Source: Ga0077523 sp038324085
GTDB taxonomy: Bacteria > Pseudomonadota > Gammaproteobacteria > Burkholderiales > Ga0077523
Direction: 5' to 3'
Assembly: GCA_038324085.1 (NCBI GenBank)
Contig: JBBQHP010000022.1
Location: 6,995-70,994 of the forward strand
Length of the DNA stretch: 64,000 nt
A program made the position numbers and the translations under genes. The notes beneath the pieces are model-generated. The model made no database searches, was not told where the DNA came from, and saw only the letters and a list, made by a program, of their open reading frames with translations. Positions 51,154-59,537 of this stretch are shown piece after piece (position 1 is the first letter of the stretch; each line of letters begins with the position of its first letter).

Positions 51154-52966
51154 CTATTGCAGGTACTGGAGCCGCTGCTCGATCGGCGCGGGCCTCGCGT
51201 GCCGATCGTCGGCGGGCGTGCGCAATTGCGCCTTGGCATGCTGGGTCAGCCAGCGGGTGGCCAGGTCTGCCGGGAGCGGCTTGCCGAACAGATAGCCCTG
51301 GCCCTTGTCGCATTGCAGTCGCGTCAGCACCGCGGCCTGGCCTTCGGTCTCGATGCCTTCGGCCACCGTGCCCATGCCCAGGCTGCGCGCGACACGCACC
51401 GTCGCTTCGATGAGCACGCGGTGATGCGCGCTCGATTCGGCCTGGGACACGAACGAGCGATCGATCTTCACCACGTCCACCGGCAGCAGGTGCAGTGATG
51501 CGAGCGAGGAGTAGCCGGTCCCGAAATCGTCGAGCGCGAGAGTCAGGCCCAGCTTCTTCAGATCGTGCAGCCGCGCCTGAACGTGAGCATCCTGCGCGGC
51601 GAGGCTTTCTGTTATTTCCAGTTGCAGGCAGCCGGGATCCATCCGATTCGTCTGAAGCGCATTGCGCACGTTCGCTTCGAGCTGGGGTTCGCCGAGCTGG
51701 GCACGCGACAGGTTCACCGACATCATGACCGGTGCGCTCCCGCCGAGCGCGTCCTGCCACCGCATGAACTGGCGACACGATTCGTTCAGGACGAACTCGC
51801 CCAGCTGGCAGATCAAGCCGGTTTCCTCGGCAATCTCGATGAACTCGATCGGCGGCACCAAGCCCCGCTGCGGATGACGCCAGCGCACCAGCGCCTCGGT
51901 TACCCACGCAGTCCCCGCCGTCGAGCTTGATGATCGGCTGGTAGACGACGAACAGCTCGTCACCGGCGAGCGCCCGGCGCAAGTCGCTCTCGATGCTCCC
52001 GCGGCGGGCCGCCAGTTCCTTCATCTGCGGTTCGAACACGCAGTAGCGGGCGCCCCCGGTACGCTTGGCTTCGCGCATCGCGATGCTCGCGTCCTGCAGC
52101 ACCGAGTCGGCGTCGCCCGCGGCCTGCGCGCGCAGGACCACGCCGATGCTGGCCGTCGCATGCACCTGGTGTTCCCCGATGCCGTACGGTTTGGCCATCA
52201 CGTCGATCAGGCGCTGGGCCACGCCGTGTACGTCGTCGGCGCCGCGCAAGTCCTCGAGCACGATCACGAATTCGTCGCCGCCGAGGCGGGCCGTGGTCTG
52301 CCCGGGCGCGGCGGCACGGCCCAGTGCGTCGCTGAGTCGAACAATCGTGTTGAGCCGGCCTGCCATCAGACGCAGCAGCGCGTCTCCGACCGCGTGTCCG
52401 AGCGTGACATTGAGGCGATGGAACCGGTCGCAGTTGACGAACAGCACCGCGAATTCATATTGGGAATCGAGCCGTGCAGCGGCCAGGGCGTGCTCGATCC
52501 GCTCGAGCACCACTGCGCGGTTGGGCATCGAGGTAAGGCTGTCGGTGCGGCTCACGTTGCGCAAGTGCGATGTGAGCCGCTGCTGCTCGAGATGCACCGA
52601 GGCGGTGACGTCGTGCACGCTCGCCATCAGCGCGGAATCGCTGATCTTCAGGAGTCTGATTTCCAGCGTCTGGGGCAGGGCGCCGGGCGGCCCGTCCGGC
52701 CGCATCGAAACCCGCAACGCTTCGCAGATGACCCCGCTCGGAGAATCGTGCGCGGCGGCGAGCTCGCGCAATTGCGGTGCAACCGGAGCGAGGGCATCGA
52801 ACAGATTGACCAGTTCGCCGCCGGGCGCCGGGGGCATCAACAGCCGGGCCGACATCGGGTTGATCATCGTGATCGTCCCTTCGAGCGTGTTCTGCATCAG
52901 GCCGATGGGCGCCTGATACAGGAAGTGCATCAGTGCTTCGTGGGCTGCAGCGACATCCGGATTCAC
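51154..52966 (-). pseudogene. PAS-GGDEF-EAL protein, one-base frameshift
   Basis: A gene for about 603 residues. The N-terminal PAS-like domain contains ALMHFLYQAPIGLMQ, ITMINPMSARLLMP. The GGDEF domain follows (SRTDSLTSMPNRAVVLERIEHAL, RLGGDEFVIVLED; no I-site), then EAL (TEALVRWRHPQRG, LQLEITESLAAQD, LDDFGTGYSSLASL, VAEGIETEGQ). GGDEF and EAL parts are in different frames; one extra base in the C4 run 51913-51916 (G4 on the coding strand) explains it, and removing it gives KLDGGTAWVTEALVRW. GTG 52966 has GGGAGA upstream and is 14 nt after the previous gene. If expressed as read, the protein would lose its EAL half. Confidence 0.82.
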
Positions 52967-52980
52967 AGTTTCTCCCCGAC

Positions 52981-54303
52981 TCAGGCGCCCAGGCTCTCGG
53001 GTGCCGCACGCGCCGGATCGGCGGACCAGATCTCGACGCGATTGCGGCCTTTTGCCTTGGCGGAACACAGCGCGTCAGTGGCGCGCTCGAGCAGTGCGTC
53101 GAGATCGACGACGGATGCATCCATCGTTGCGATGCCGGCGCTCACCGTGTGGCGAATCGACGCTCCGTCCACCGCGACGTTGGCCGCGGCGACGCGCTCG
53201 CGCAGACGTTGCGCGACGGCCGCCGCGCCCTCGAGCCCGGTCTCGGGCAGCAGCACGACGAACGCCTCGGTGCTGATCCGGGCGAGGACATCCACGGCGC
53301 GGAAGGTGGCGGCGAGGCTGGCGGCGAGATCGAGCAGTATCGCGTCGCCGCCAGCGTGGCCGAAAGTGTCGACGACGGCCTCGAAGTTGTCGACGTCGAA
53401 CACCACGATCGACAGCGGTCGCGGCGCCCGCAACCAGCGCCTGATCTCGGGTTCGGCAGCGTCGAAGAAGGCGCGACGGTTTGCGAGCCCGGTCAGGTGA
53501 TCGCGCAGGACGGAGCGGCGCGACGCTTCGTCGACTTCGCGGCGATCGGAGATGTCCCGGATGATCAAGCTGTAGGAGCGCTCCTCGGCCGTGGCCTCTT
53601 ACGCTTGTTGCAGTGGCGCGATCAGGCAGCTGCCCCAGAAACGGCTGCCATCGGCGCGCAGGTGCCAGCCTTCGTCCAGGCTCCAACCCGTGCGGTCGGC
53701 TTCATGCAGCCGGTCGAGCGCGCGTTGCTCCAGCATGCCGTCCGGCGGGTAGAACATGGCATAGGAGCGACCCAGCGTCGCCTCGGCTTCGAAGCCGGTG
53801 ATGCGGCTGACGCTCGGATTCCAGCACTGGGCGCGGCCCAGGCTGTCGACCGACAGCAGCGCGTAGTCGGCGATGGCGGTGACGATCGTGTTCATCCAGG
53901 CGCGACTTTGGCGCAGCTCCCGATCGCGCTTCACCGACCGCGTCACGTCGCTCAGGACGGCCATGAGGCGCTCGCTGTCGAGCTTGAGCAGGCTGACCGA
54001 GAGAATCTGTGCATCCTTTCGCCCGGGGACGCCGGCGTCGATCTGCAGGTGCAGCGCGTTGCAGATCATGCCCCGCGGGGGTTCGAAGCTGCGCGCCCGG
54101 TGGCCCAGATCGGGTGCTGCGCTTTCCAGGGCAGCGAACAGGTTTGCCAGTTCGCCGTCGGGCGAAAGCGGCATCAGCAATTGTGCGCAAAGCGGATTGA
54201 TCATCACGATCTCGCCGTCCATGCGGGTCTGCATGAGCCCGATCGGGGCCATGTAGAGGAACTGGATCAGCGCCTCGTACTCGTCCTCCTCCGCGGACGA
54301 CAT
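52981..54303 (-). pseudogene. PAS-PAS-GGDEF protein with an in-frame stop
   Basis: 440 codons in one frame with TAA at 53599-53601. Residues 1-234 hold a PAS-like domain (ALIQFLYMAPIGLMQ, IVMINPLCAQLLMP) resembling that of the next gene, and a second PAS (IADYALLSVDSLGRAQCWNP, FWGSCLIAPLQQ). After the stop: ERSYSLIIRDISDRREVDEA and a GGDEF domain (RDHLTGLANRRAFFDA, FDVDNFEAVVDTFGHAGGD) whose signature is degenerate, ISTEAF instead of GGDEF. It is therefore probably not a cyclase even if read through. The downstream half could start separately near 53568. It lies 13 nt after the PYP-like gene. Confidence 0.82.
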
Positions 54304-54316
54304 CGTTGCGGGGTGC

Positions 54317-54709
54317 TCAGTCGCGCCGGTGGACGACCACGTAGCGCGTCGTCGCACCGGGCGGTGCGAGCAGTCGCAGTTTCACCTTGACCGGGCGCAT
54401 GCGCAGGGTGAGTACGTAGTCGATCGTGGCGTCGAGGCGTGAACCGTCGTCGGCGGCGTCTTCGAAACGCTGCGCGACCAGATAGTTGTTCATGCACGGA
54501 GCGACGACCGTGAACAGGTCGTTGCCGACGACCCGCTGGATCGACAGGCCGGCGGCTTTCGATTCGAATGCGTTGTAGCGGCGCACGACGCCTTGGGAAT
54601 CGAAGCCGATCACGCCGAACGGGAGCGCGTCGAGTTCGTCGTCGGTGGCTTCTTCGAGGTGCTCCAGCACGCGTTCGTCGTCGAAGGATACTGATTGAAC
54701 TGTGGTCAT
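54317..54709 (-). CDS. Photoactive yellow protein homologue
   Basis: A 130-residue single PAS domain. Residues DELDALPFGVIGFDSQGVV, RRYNAFES, VVGNDLFTVVAPC, and LRMRPVKVKL follow the Halorhodospira PYP closely (DGQLDGLAFGAIQLD, QYNAAEGD, VIGKNFFKDVAPC, YQMTPTKVKV). The p-coumarate attachment cysteine is Cys72 (PYP Cys69; codon 54494-54496). The phenolate-binding Tyr and Glu are Tyr45 and Glu49 (Tyr42, Glu46), and Met104 matches Met100. Arg52 and Thr50 of PYP are Leu55 and Ala53 here. PYPs absorb blue light and cycle through p-coumarate isomerisation. It leads a tight operon with c-di-GMP genes. No tyrosine ammonia-lyase or p-coumaroyl ligase gene is in the window. Confidence 0.87.
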   Translation of the reverse strand: MTTVQSVSFDDERVLEHLEEATDDELDALPFGVIGFDSQGVVRRYNAFESKAAGLSIQRVVGNDLFTVVAPCMNNYLVAQRFEDAADDGSRLDATIDYVLTLRMRPVKVKLRLLAPPGATTRYVVVHRRD

Positions 54710-55100
54710 GATGATGGCGTACCAGTGGCGATCCGGCCCATGGGGGGACGATTGCAGGAATCCAGGGCCCTTGACGTCCGGAACGTTCGTGCCCGCACAG
54801 ATGCTTTTCGACGTGATCGGCGCGGACTTTAGGGCGGTATGCGTTCGGTCCCGCGTAACCACACCCGTCGGCGAGTGGCGCAGCGCGGGCGCTGCCGCAG
54901 GCGGTGCAACCTGGGTCATCATCTCCGCGACTCTGCGCACAGTCCCGCTGTGCTCGGCGCAGCGGGCGCCTGGGCCAGGCCATCGACCGTTCGTCCCCTG
55001 GTCCCGGGGCGCTGACGGGTCGACGATCGCTTTGCCCTACCTGCGCGAACCGAAGGGCGACTCCCGGCCAAGGGGGGCGCCCCGATTCGGGGGAGGCATC
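54710..55100. other. Upstream region of the PYP operon
   Basis: About 390 bp without a supported gene on either strand. It should contain the promoter of the PYP operon (minus strand). The stretch CCCTAAAGTCCGCGCCGATCA on the minus strand has pieces of a sigma-28 promoter, but the spacing is wrong. Confidence 0.5.
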
Positions 55101-55138
55101 AAAAAAAGACCCGTTCGGCTCGCGCCGTACGGGTCTTT
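55101..55138 (-). terminator. Rho-independent terminator of the SMP-30-like gene
   Basis: A long stem AAAGACCCGT / ACGGGTCTTT with an inner CGGC/GCCG helix. On the minus strand it is followed by seven T. It begins about 35 nt after the stop of the gene at 55173-56306. Confidence 0.9.
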
Positions 55139-55172
55139 CGACCCCGGCCCGCAAGGGCCGGGAAGGCTACGC

Positions 55173-56306
55173 TCAGCTCAGGGCGTGACCGACTGCGTTG
55201 ACGTAGAGCGCATAGATCGACGTGCTGCCGCACATGAACAGCCGATTGCGCTTGGTGCCGCCGAAGCACAGGTTGGCGACGACTTCAGGGGTGTGCAGGA
55301 AAGCGAGCAAGGTGCCGTCGGGATGATGCACACGCACGCCGTTGGTATCCATGCCGCCCCAGCCCCAGCCGCACCAGACGTTGCCGTCGGTGTCGCAACG
55401 GATGCCGTCCGTGAATCCCGGCGCGAAATCGGCGAACACCTTCGGGTTCGACAGCGTGGTGCCCTTCACGTCGAAAACGATGATGTTCGCGGGATTGCCG
55501 GGACCATCGGTGGCGCCCGTGTCGACCACGTAGAGGCGCTTGAAGTCCGGTGAGAAGCACAGCCCGTTCGGACGGCGCATCGGTCCCTCGGCCGCGATCG
55601 TGACCTTGCCCGACGGGTCGATGCGGTAGACGCGGGTGGGCAGTTCGAACTCGGCCTTGTGGCCTTCGTACGGGCCCATGATCCCGTAGCCCGGATCGGT
55701 GAAGAAGATCGAGCCGTCATGGTGCACGGCAGCGTCGTTCGGGGCATTCAGTTTCTTGCCGTCGAAGCCGTCGCAGAGGATGGTCCATGTGCCGTCGTAT
55801 TCGCGGCGACGAACGCGGCGCGTGTCGTGCTCCATCGCGATCAGGCGACCCTGGTTGTCGCGGGAGTGGCCGTTGGAGTAGCCCGATTCCGTCTGGTAGA
55901 CACTGACGTGACCGTCATCCTCGGTCCAGCGCAGCGTGCGATGGTTCGGGATGTCGCTCCAGATCAGGCAGCCCCAGTCGCCCATCCACACCGGGCCTTC
56001 GCACCACAACGCCGCATCATTGCCTTGCCCGTGCCAGATGCGCTGCAGGGTCGAATTGCCTTGACGTCCGCTGAAGCGCTTGTCCATAACTTCGAACGCG
56101 GGCTCGGGATAGGTGATCGTCCCGTCGCCGGTCCAGTCGCGATCGCGTGCGAATTTGTCCGTGCCGGCGAAAGCTGCCGGGGCGGTGGCAGCGACGGCGG
56201 CACCAGCGGCCGCGGTCGTCAGAAAATTGCGTCTGCTCATTGCCGCCGGTTTCTTTTCTTCGGGGGTTTGCATTTCGGCAGCTTCGGGATTCGTAGAGCG
56301 TTCCAT
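55173..56306 (-). CDS. Tat-exported SMP-30/gluconolactonase-like protein
   Basis: A 377-residue six-bladed beta-propeller protein. The twin-arginine signal MSRRNFLTTAAAGAAVAAT directs folded export. The propeller has WCEGPVWMGDWGCLIWSDI, NGHSRDNQGRLIAMEH, LNAPNDAAVHHDGSIFFTDP, PNGLCFSPDFKRLYVVDTGA and DGIRCDTDGNVWCGWGW, with the Glu, Asn and Asp that bind the metal in lactonases. A sugar-lactonase activity is likely. GGAGG precedes ATG 56306; the Tat signal itself begins 22 codons later. A strong terminator follows. Confidence 0.9.
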   Translation of the reverse strand: MERSTNPEAAEMQTPEEKKPAAMSRRNFLTTAAAGAAVAATAPAAFAGTDKFARDRDWTGDGTITYPEPAFEVMDKRFSGRQGNSTLQRIWHGQGNDAALWCEGPVWMGDWGCLIWSDIPNHRTLRWTEDDGHVSVYQTESGYSNGHSRDNQGRLIAMEHDTRRVRRREYDGTWTILCDGFDGKKLNAPNDAAVHHDGSIFFTDPGYGIMGPYEGHKAEFELPTRVYRIDPSGKVTIAAEGPMRRPNGLCFSPDFKRLYVVDTGATDGPGNPANIIVFDVKGTTLSNPKVFADFAPGFTDGIRCDTDGNVWCGWGWGGMDTNGVRVHHPDGTLLAFLHTPEVVANLCFGGTKRNRLFMCGSTSIYALYVNAVGHALS

Positions 56307-56560
56307 GTGTTTTCGTCCTCCAGTTTGTTTGATTTATTTGTCTCGTCGCGACCATTGGTTTCACTTCCGCAGGTATCGCGTCGGCAGACATGTCGATTCG
56401 ATATTCTGGTTCTTGGCGGGTGCAACGAGTTGGATCCCGTTCCCCAGTGTCAAGACTCGACTCCGAAACCATAGTCTCACCGGATGCGCTTGGCAATCCG
56501 GGTCGAAGGGAGCGCGCGTGCCAGGCGGCGCGCAGCGGGGACAACGACCCCGCGAACGGC

Positions 56561-58180
56561 TCAACCGCTCAACGTGAATCCCTCGTACCCCCTTGCGACG
56601 ATGTCAGAACATATGCGCCTGTAGCGCGCCATTCCACCGGCGTAGGGCATGAAGACACGCGGTTTGCCCGGCACGTTTGCGCCGAGATACCACGAATGCC
56701 GCGCCTGAGGCAGCAACGTCGCATCGGCTGCCGCGTTGACCTGTGCGACCCAATTGTCCATCGCGTCGTCCCGCGCCTCGACGCGATCGAGGCCGCGCGC
56801 GCGCAGATGGGCGATGCAGTCGGTGATCCATTCCACGTGCTGCTCGATCGCGACCGGCATGTTGCACAGCACCGAAGGGCTGCCCGGACCGGTGATCGTG
56901 AACAGGTTGGGGAAGCCCGCCACCTGCAGGCCCAGATAGTTGCGCGGTCCGGCGCGCCAGGTTTCGGCCAGCGAGCGTTCGTCGCGGCCGCGGATGTCGA
57001 TCCGCAGCAGCGGGCCGGTCATCGCGTCGAAACCGGTCGCGAAGACGATGACGTCGAGCGGGTACTCGGCGTCGCGAGTCCGGATTCCTGCGTGCGTGAT
57101 GGCCTCGATCGGCGCGCGCCGCACGTCCACCAGGCGGACGTTGGCGCGATTGAAGGTCTCGAAATAGTCGGTGTCGATCGGCGGCCGCTTCGCGGCATAC
57201 GGGTGATCGATATCGGCCAGGCTCGCCGCAGTCGCCGGGTCCTTCACGATCGCGCGGATCTTGTCGCACAGGAACCGTGCCGCCGTGTCGTTCGCGGCCT
57301 TGTCCAGCAGCAGGTCGCGAAAGGTGGCGCGAAACTGCAGTCCGCCCTTGCGCCAGGCGGCTTCATACAGAGCCTGTCTTTGTTCGGGAGTGACATCGAA
57401 GGCCGATCGGTCCTCGATCACGAAGGGGTGGCCATTGGCGGTGCTGTGCATCACGCGACGGATTTCGGCGAAGCTCTCTTTCACGGAGCGCCGGAAATCC
57501 GTGGTCAATGGTGCGTTGCGGGCCGGTACGCTGTAGTTGGCCGTGCGCTGGAACACCGTGAGGTGCGCCGCGGTCTCGGCGATCACCGGAGCGGCCTGGA
57601 TGCCGGTGGAACCCGTGCCGACGAGTCCGACTCGCTTGCCGGCGAAGTCCACGCCGTCGTGCGGCCATTGGCCGGTGTGAAACCAGCGGCCGGCGAAGTG
57701 CTCCAGGCCCGGGATGTCCGGCACGTTGGCCGTCGACAGGCAACCGACCGCAGTGATGAGGAACTGCGCCGTCAGCAATTGCCCTCGATCCGTGGTCACG
57801 CGCCAGCGGTTGGCCGCGTCATCGTAGTGCGCGGAAGTGACGCGGGTGTTGCAGCGGATGTCACGACGCAGGTCGAACCGATCCGCGACGTGGTCCAGGT
57901 AGCGCCGGATCTCCTCGTGGCCGGGATAGCGTTCAGTCCACTCCCAGTCCTGCAGCAGCGCCTCGGAGAAGGTATAGCAATACGAGTGGCTCTCGGAATC
58001 GCAGCGCGCGCCAGGGTAGCGATTCCAGTACCAGGTGCCGCCCACCCCCGCGCCCGCTTCGAGGATCTGCGCTGAGAGGCCCAGTCGATCGCGCAGGCAC
58101 AGCAGCTGGTAGAGGCCGGAAAAACCGGCACCGATGACGAGCGCATCGAATTCGGTCTGGTCCAGTGGGGTTGCAGGCAT
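56561..58180 (-). CDS. Flavin-dependent monooxygenase, Baeyer-Villiger type
   Basis: A 539-residue FAD/NADPH enzyme of the cyclohexanone-monooxygenase group. It has the FAD-binding VIGAGFSGLYQLLCLRD, GVGGTWYWNRYPGARCDSES, the Baeyer-Villiger fingerprint FAGRWFHTGQWP, a second Rossmann motif VGLVGTGSTGIQ and VIVFATGFDAMTG. It would insert oxygen next to a ketone. ATG 58180 has GAGGAA 6 nt upstream; the frame is open further upstream but without family similarity. The substrate is unknown. Confidence 0.92.
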   Translation of the reverse strand: MPATPLDQTEFDALVIGAGFSGLYQLLCLRDRLGLSAQILEAGAGVGGTWYWNRYPGARCDSESHSYCYTFSEALLQDWEWTERYPGHEEIRRYLDHVADRFDLRRDIRCNTRVTSAHYDDAANRWRVTTDRGQLLTAQFLITAVGCLSTANVPDIPGLEHFAGRWFHTGQWPHDGVDFAGKRVGLVGTGSTGIQAAPVIAETAAHLTVFQRTANYSVPARNAPLTTDFRRSVKESFAEIRRVMHSTANGHPFVIEDRSAFDVTPEQRQALYEAAWRKGGLQFRATFRDLLLDKAANDTAARFLCDKIRAIVKDPATAASLADIDHPYAAKRPPIDTDYFETFNRANVRLVDVRRAPIEAITHAGIRTRDAEYPLDVIVFATGFDAMTGPLLRIDIRGRDERSLAETWRAGPRNYLGLQVAGFPNLFTITGPGSPSVLCNMPVAIEQHVEWITDCIAHLRARGLDRVEARDDAMDNWVAQVNAAADATLLPQARHSWYLGANVPGKPRVFMPYAGGMARYRRICSDIVARGYEGFTLSG

Positions 58181-58525
58181 TCGGGTTCCTCGTCGTCGCG
58201 GGCGCAGCTCCGCCATGGAGCAAGGCCAAGGGTACCGCGAAGCGGGGGAAGCGGCAGCGACGGCTGGCGGGCACTCGATCGTGCACACGCTTCGCGTTCG
58301 ATCCGCCAGCCCCGCATCGACGCGACGGGATTGCGGAGCAATCCGCCTGCCGCGCGAGCACGACACGGATGGTGGTGCGGTTCGACACTGCCCGAATGTG
58401 ACCAAAGTAACGCCAAAGTCATGACCTGTGGCCCTCCCGGAAGGGCCCGGCGGCCGGTAGATTCGCGTGACGATGGCTACTGCGCTCACAGGGTTCGCAC
58501 GGTTCCGGATCCCGGATTCCTCGCC
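58181..58525. other. Intergenic region, no supported gene
   Basis: 345 bp upstream of the monooxygenase (-) and of a small protein gene (+). It should hold divergent promoters; I see no clear -35/-10 pair and no RNA structure. Confidence 0.45.
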
Positions 58526-58705
58526 GTGGATGAATTGATTCAAATGGTCGCGCAGCGGGCCGGGATCTCGCTGGCCCAGGCCGCGCTCGCGGTCACCTGC
58601 ATGCTCGGATTCCTGACGGCGAGGCTGCCCTCGCCGGTGGTCGGCCGCATCCACGAGCAGCTCGACTCGGCCCCGGACCTCGACCGGGCGCACGACCGGG
58701 ACTGA
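58526..58705 (+). CDS. Small conserved protein (MDELIQ type)
   Basis: A 59-residue acidic protein: VDELIQMVAQRAGISLAQAALAVTCMLGFLTARLPSPVVGRIHEQL. This matches in layout a family of small proteins with DELI..V....GIS..QA..AV...L.FL...LP.P..G.I, common in proteobacteria and of unknown role. GTG 58526 gives the expected N-terminus, but no ribosome site is evident. It lies 244 nt before the stress-protein operon and may belong to the same regulon. Confidence 0.6.
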   Translation: MDELIQMVAQRAGISLAQAALAVTCMLGFLTARLPSPVVGRIHEQLDSAPDLDRAHDRD

Positions 58706-58949
58706 GAGCCCGCGCGGACGCGAGGATGCGCCGCGGGTTTCTGCCCGCAGCCGGGCCCGCCGGTGCCGTTGCGTTGTGGCAGGGAGCGCGGCCGGGCGAG
58801 CTGTCGTGACTCCGGTCATGGCCAGATCGTGACCTTCAGCAGCTTTCGGGTGTCGCCTGGAGGGCTAGATTGCCGACCATGGACTCGCGGATCGAACAGA
58901 CGACCGTAGGGTTCGAGCCAAGGCAACCAACCCCGAAAAGGAACACGCC

Positions 58950-59501
58950 ATGAATGCGACGAAATCCGAAATTGCAGTAGCCGTCTATGACCAGCACACG
59001 CAAGCCGAGACGGCCGTGAAGGCGCTGCAGCGCGCCGGCTTCGACATGAAGAAGATCTCGATCATCGGCCGGGACTACCACACGGAGGAGCACGTGGTCG
59101 GCTTCCTCAACGCCGGCGACCGGGCCAAGGTCTTCGGCAAGTACGGTGCGTTCTGGGGCGGCCTGATGGGCGTCCTGTTCGGCTCCGCGATGATGTTCGT
59201 TCCGGTGGTGGGCCACGTGATCGTCCTCGGCCCGTTGGCCGCCGCGCTGTTCGGCGGTCTGCAGGGCGCCGTGCTGGTGGGCGGAGTCAGCGCCCTGGCG
59301 GGCGCGCTGATGGCGGTCGGCATTCCGCGCGACTCCGTGCTGCGCTACGAGACCGCACTGAAGGCCGACAAATTCATGCTGGTCGTGCATGGCGATTCGC
59401 AGGAGATCAGACGCGCCCATGAATTGCTCAAGACCTCGGGCCTGTCCTCCTTCGACCACCATCGCACCCAGGAAGAATCGCGCGCCCCGGCACACACGTG
59501 A
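58950..59501 (+). CDS. General stress protein 17M-like / DUF1269-type membrane protein
   Basis: A 183-residue protein with an N-terminal alpha/beta module (VAVYDQHTQAETAVKALQRAGFDMKKISIIGRDYHTEEHVVGF), two hydrophobic glycine-rich helices (FWGGLMGVLFGSAMMFVPVVGHVIVLGPLAAALFGGLQGA), and a C-terminal module (FMLVVHGDSQEIRRAHELLK). This is the architecture of YflT/17M-like stress proteins. AAAAGGAA lies 9 nt before ATG 58950. It is first of three closely spaced genes. Confidence 0.82.
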   Translation: MNATKSEIAVAVYDQHTQAETAVKALQRAGFDMKKISIIGRDYHTEEHVVGFLNAGDRAKVFGKYGAFWGGLMGVLFGSAMMFVPVVGHVIVLGPLAAALFGGLQGAVLVGGVSALAGALMAVGIPRDSVLRYETALKADKFMLVVHGDSQEIRRAHELLKTSGLSSFDHHRTQEESRAPAHT

Positions 59502-59537
59502 TACCGCTTCAGCCAACGCATCGAAAGGAACGACACC

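Noticed and set aside
52981..53598. Independent, intact GGDEF gene
   Set aside because: The sequence directly upstream of its first start continues the PAS gene in the same frame, so it is better read as the second half of one interrupted gene; its GGDEF motif is also degenerate.
54800..54860. Sigma-28 (flagellar) promoter for the PYP operon
   Set aside because: TAAAGT and GCCGATCA are both present on the minus strand, but the spacer is far too short for this sigma factor.
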